Source: a virus. From it: DNA of 25,116 nt. Positions 22,921-25,116 of the stretch are shown here, piece by piece. Made by a program: the position numbers and the translations under genes. The stretch spans positions 1 to 25,116 of IMG/VR virus record IMGVR_UViG_3300025543_000193. One strand, given 5' to 3'. Position 1 is the stretch's first letter, and every line of letters begins with the position of its first letter. The notes beneath the pieces were generated by a model. It worked only from the letters and a program-made list of their open reading frames with translations, ran no database searches and was not told where the DNA came from.

Positions 22921-24857
22921 TGTTGATGCCAACTACAGAATGGGTAGCACCTACAGAATTTCCTGATCTAAGAAAAGCAGATGAGATTGCAATTGACTTA
23001 GAAACCAGAGATCCTGATTTAAAGAGTAAGGGTTCAGGGGCCATAAGTGGTAATGGTGAAGTTGTGGGTATAGCTGTAGCTGTAGATGGCTATAAAAACT
23101 ATTTTCCAATAGCACATGGTGAAGGTCCTAACCTACCTAGAGACCAGGTATTAAAATGGTTTAAAGATGTATGTGAATCACCTGCTACAAAAATATTTCA
23201 CAATGCAATGTATGATGTATGTTGGATACGTAATTTAGGTATAAAAATCAATGGTTTAATTATTGATACGATGGTTGCAGCATCATTGATTGATGAAAAT
23301 AGATTTTCATTTACATTAAATTCTTTATCTTGGGTCTATTTAAATAAAGGTAAGAATGAATCATTACTTACTAATGCAGCGAAAGAACGTGGATTAGATC
23401 CTAAAGCTGAAATGTGGAAAATGCCTGCAAGTGAAGTAGGAGCATATGCGGAAGAGGATGCAGCTCTAACTTTAGAGCTTTGGCATTTATTTAAAAAAAT
23501 AATTATAGAAGAAGATCTACAGAATATATTTAATCTTGAGACTGATCTTTTTCCTTGTTTAGTTGATATGCGCCACCTAGGTGTTCGGGTAGATATCGAG
23601 AAAGCAAATCAATTGAAAACAGCACTGGCAATAAAAGAAGAAAACTTATTGCAACAAATAAAAATAGAATCAGGAGTAGACACTCAGTTATGGGCTGCCA
23701 GATCAATTGAAAAAGTTTTCCAAAAATTAAATTTACCTTACGAAGTAACTGAAAAAACTGGTGCACCATCATTTACTAAAAATTTTATTTCTAAACATAA
23801 TCATCCTGTCGTTAACATGATAGCAGAAGCTAGAAAAATAAACAAGGTAAGAACAACTTTTATAGATACAATATTAAGACATGAACACAAAGGTAGAATT
23901 CATGCAGATATAAATCAAATTAGATCTGATGATGGAGGAACAGTTACAGGAAGGTTTAGTTATTCTAATCCAAATCTACAACAAATTCCAGCAAGAGATC
24001 CTGATACAGGTCCATTGATAAGATCACTATTTATACCAGAAGAAGGTTGTAAGTGGGGTACGTTTGATTACTCACAACAAGAACCAAGATTGGTTGCACA
24101 CTACGCATTAAGATTTGAATACGATTCAGCACAAGTTATTGCAGACTCATATGAAAATGATCCATCAACTGACTTTCACCAAATTGTTGCGGACATGGCT
24201 GAGATTGATAGAAAAGAAGCTAAGACAATTAACTTAGGTTTATTTTATGGAATGGGTAAAGCTAAATTACAAAATGAATTAGCAGTATCAAAAGAAAAAG
24301 CAGATGAATTATTTAATACTTATCACGGTAGAGTTCCATTTGTAAAAGAATTAATGAGTGGAGTTATGAATGCTGCACAACAAAAAGGTAGAATAAAAAC
24401 TTTATTAGGTAGACGTTGTAGATTTCCTAAGTACGAACCAATTCTAAGAGGTTCTGATTGGGGTACATTTGTACCTGCAGCAGATCATGAAAGAATGAAG
24501 GATCTAAAAGAAATGGGACCATACTTATTAGATGAGAATGGTGATCAAGAAAAAGATGTTGATGGTAAACCAAAGAAAAATTATTGGTATAAAAATGGAC
24601 ATAGAAGAGCATTTACTTACAAAGCATTAAACAAATTAATTCAAGGTAGTGCTGCTGATATGACTAAAAAAGCAATGGTTGATCTATATAAAGAAGGTTT
24701 AATAGGTCATATACAAATACATGATGAATTAGATTTTTCTATTGAATCAGAACAACAAGCTGATAAAATAAAACAAATTATGGAACAAGCAGTAGAACTA
24801 AAGATTCCTAATAAAGTTGATTATGAATCCGGTCCTAACTGGGGTGAAATAAAATAA
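22920..24857 (+). CDS. polA: Family A DNA polymerase (Pol I-type)
   Basis: A 645-aa protein. The ATG at 22920 has AAAGGAG at 22905-22911. The N-terminal 3'-5' exonuclease has DLE (Asp26, Glu28), HNAMYDV (exo II) and YAEED (exo III), so proofreading should be intact. Polymerase motifs: A DYSQQEPRLV with Asp383, B RKEAKTINLGLFYG (Arg431, Lys435, Tyr443), C HDE at 601-603. No 5'-3' exonuclease domain is present, as expected for phages. The residue equivalent to E. coli Phe762 is Leu439. An insert (LLDENGDQEKDVDGKPKKN) precedes the YKALNKLIQGSAAD helix. This is the replicative polymerase. Confidence 0.95.
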   Translation: MLMPTTEWVAPTEFPDLRKADEIAIDLETRDPDLKSKGSGAISGNGEVVGIAVAVDGYKNYFPIAHGEGPNLPRDQVLKWFKDVCESPATKIFHNAMYDVCWIRNLGIKINGLIIDTMVAASLIDENRFSFTLNSLSWVYLNKGKNESLLTNAAKERGLDPKAEMWKMPASEVGAYAEEDAALTLELWHLFKKIIIEEDLQNIFNLETDLFPCLVDMRHLGVRVDIEKANQLKTALAIKEENLLQQIKIESGVDTQLWAARSIEKVFQKLNLPYEVTEKTGAPSFTKNFISKHNHPVVNMIAEARKINKVRTTFIDTILRHEHKGRIHADINQIRSDDGGTVTGRFSYSNPNLQQIPARDPDTGPLIRSLFIPEEGCKWGTFDYSQQEPRLVAHYALRFEYDSAQVIADSYENDPSTDFHQIVADMAEIDRKEAKTINLGLFYGMGKAKLQNELAVSKEKADELFNTYHGRVPFVKELMSGVMNAAQQKGRIKTLLGRRCRFPKYEPILRGSDWGTFVPAADHERMKDLKEMGPYLLDENGDQEKDVDGKPKKNYWYKNGHRRAFTYKALNKLIQGSAADMTKKAMVDLYKEGLIGHIQIHDELDFSIESEQQADKIKQIMEQAVELKIPNKVDYESGPNWGEIK

Positions 24858-24866
24858 TGAAAAATT

Positions 24867-25116
24867 ATGGCTTATTTAAATGCAAACATACCACCAATTT
24901 ATTGCAAAATAAGGAAGGAGTATCTTTATGATCTTAAAAAACATCAAGGAGAAAGCATTGACTGTGTTATCTTTGGTCTCGTCTCTATATCAGGACGTGC
25001 GCTCTTATTTAATATCATGCTACCCAATGGTGCGTGCTTTTGGCGTTTGCCTATCTCAGCGTTTTTCCAAAAATCGTATGACCGAACCAAAGTGCCTGAT
25101 ATGCAAGTCAACGAAT
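24867..25116 (+). CDS. Conserved marine-phage protein, 3' truncated
   Basis: Only the first 83 codons lie in the window, open to the last base. The start MAYLNANIPPIYCKIRKEYLYDL, followed by VIFGLVSISGRALLFNIMLPNGACFWRLPISAFFQKSYDR, is a highly conserved sequence I recognise from marine phages of this kind, where it follows the polymerase. Function unknown. Codon use is more GC-rich than in neighbours (ctc, gcg, cgt, tgg), in line with strong conservation. Competing reading: a 24-codon frame from 24857 overlaps the start but looks random. Confidence 0.75.
   Translation, partial: MAYLNANIPPIYCKIRKEYLYDLKKHQGESIDCVIFGLVSISGRALLFNIMLPNGACFWRLPISAFFQKSYDRTKVPDMQVNE

Noticed and set aside
24857-24931. 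24-codon frame on a TAATG after the polymerase
   Set aside because: It overlaps, in another frame, the conserved MAYLNANIPP gene start; the product has no coherent composition.

Overview
The window reads as part of a tailed phage (short-tailed, podovirus-like) genome, most plausibly a marine phage of an AT-rich alphaproteobacterium such as SAR11/Pelagibacter. The grounds are strong A+T bias with AGA/TTA/AAA-type codon use, nearly all genes on one strand with stop/start overlaps, and protein families known from uncultured marine phages and pelagiphages: SPRY plus DUF7483-like fibre repeats, a P22 gp10-like 'stabilisation' protein, very large low-complexity internal virion proteins, an archaeo-eukaryotic-type primase, DUF3310 and a family A DNA polymerase. 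The host is an inference. Terminase, portal, major capsid, integrase and RNA polymerase genes are not seen, so the window is a fragment of the genome.

Layout. (1) 1-7000, + strand: a tail and host-recognition block. It holds a 5'-truncated SPRY protein, a DUF7483-like triple-repeat protein, a gp10-like protein, small structural or accessory proteins, then two overlapping glycosyltransferases (a GT4-like enzyme with an EX7E motif and a GT-A enzyme with a DxD motif). (2) 7057-15343, + strand, behind a near-consensus sigma70 promoter (6981-7008): five large Gly/Ala/Gln-rich proteins, probably ejected internal virion proteins, the largest 1351 aa and the last ending in a 16-glycine tract. A 66-aa coiled-coil plus membrane protein (XhlA/holin-like) follows from a GTG start inside the previous gene's 3' end. 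(3) 15571-17028: a hairpin between converging genes and the only minus-strand gene, a SNF2-like SF2 helicase with its own minus-strand promoter. (4) 17083-25116, + strand: replication/early genes, including a perfect sigma70 promoter (17431-17459), a coiled-coil protein, a probable DNA-binding protein with a very strong RBS, a hairpin terminator, an AEP-like primase, a UvrD/Dda-like SF1 helicase, a GC-rich intergenic segment that looks like a structured RNA, DUF3310, three tiny genes (one a 21-aa membrane peptide), DNA polymerase A with Leu at the position equivalent to E. coli Phe762, and the start of a conserved marine-phage gene cut by the window end.

How it works together. The right block supplies priming, unwinding and synthesis of phage DNA, apparently read by host sigma70 RNA polymerase. 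The left block builds the tail and receptor-binding parts, the proteins delivered with the genome, and probably one lysis component. The glycosyltransferases sit inside the virion block, which suggests glycosylation of either the virion or the host surface.

Most worth a second look: the GC-rich folded segment at 22047-22131, the polyglycine tract full of Shine-Dalgarno-like cores just before the lysis-like gene, the paired glycosyltransferases, and the lone reversed helicase. I did not find a clear-cut unknown multi-gene system; the RNA candidate is the best lead.
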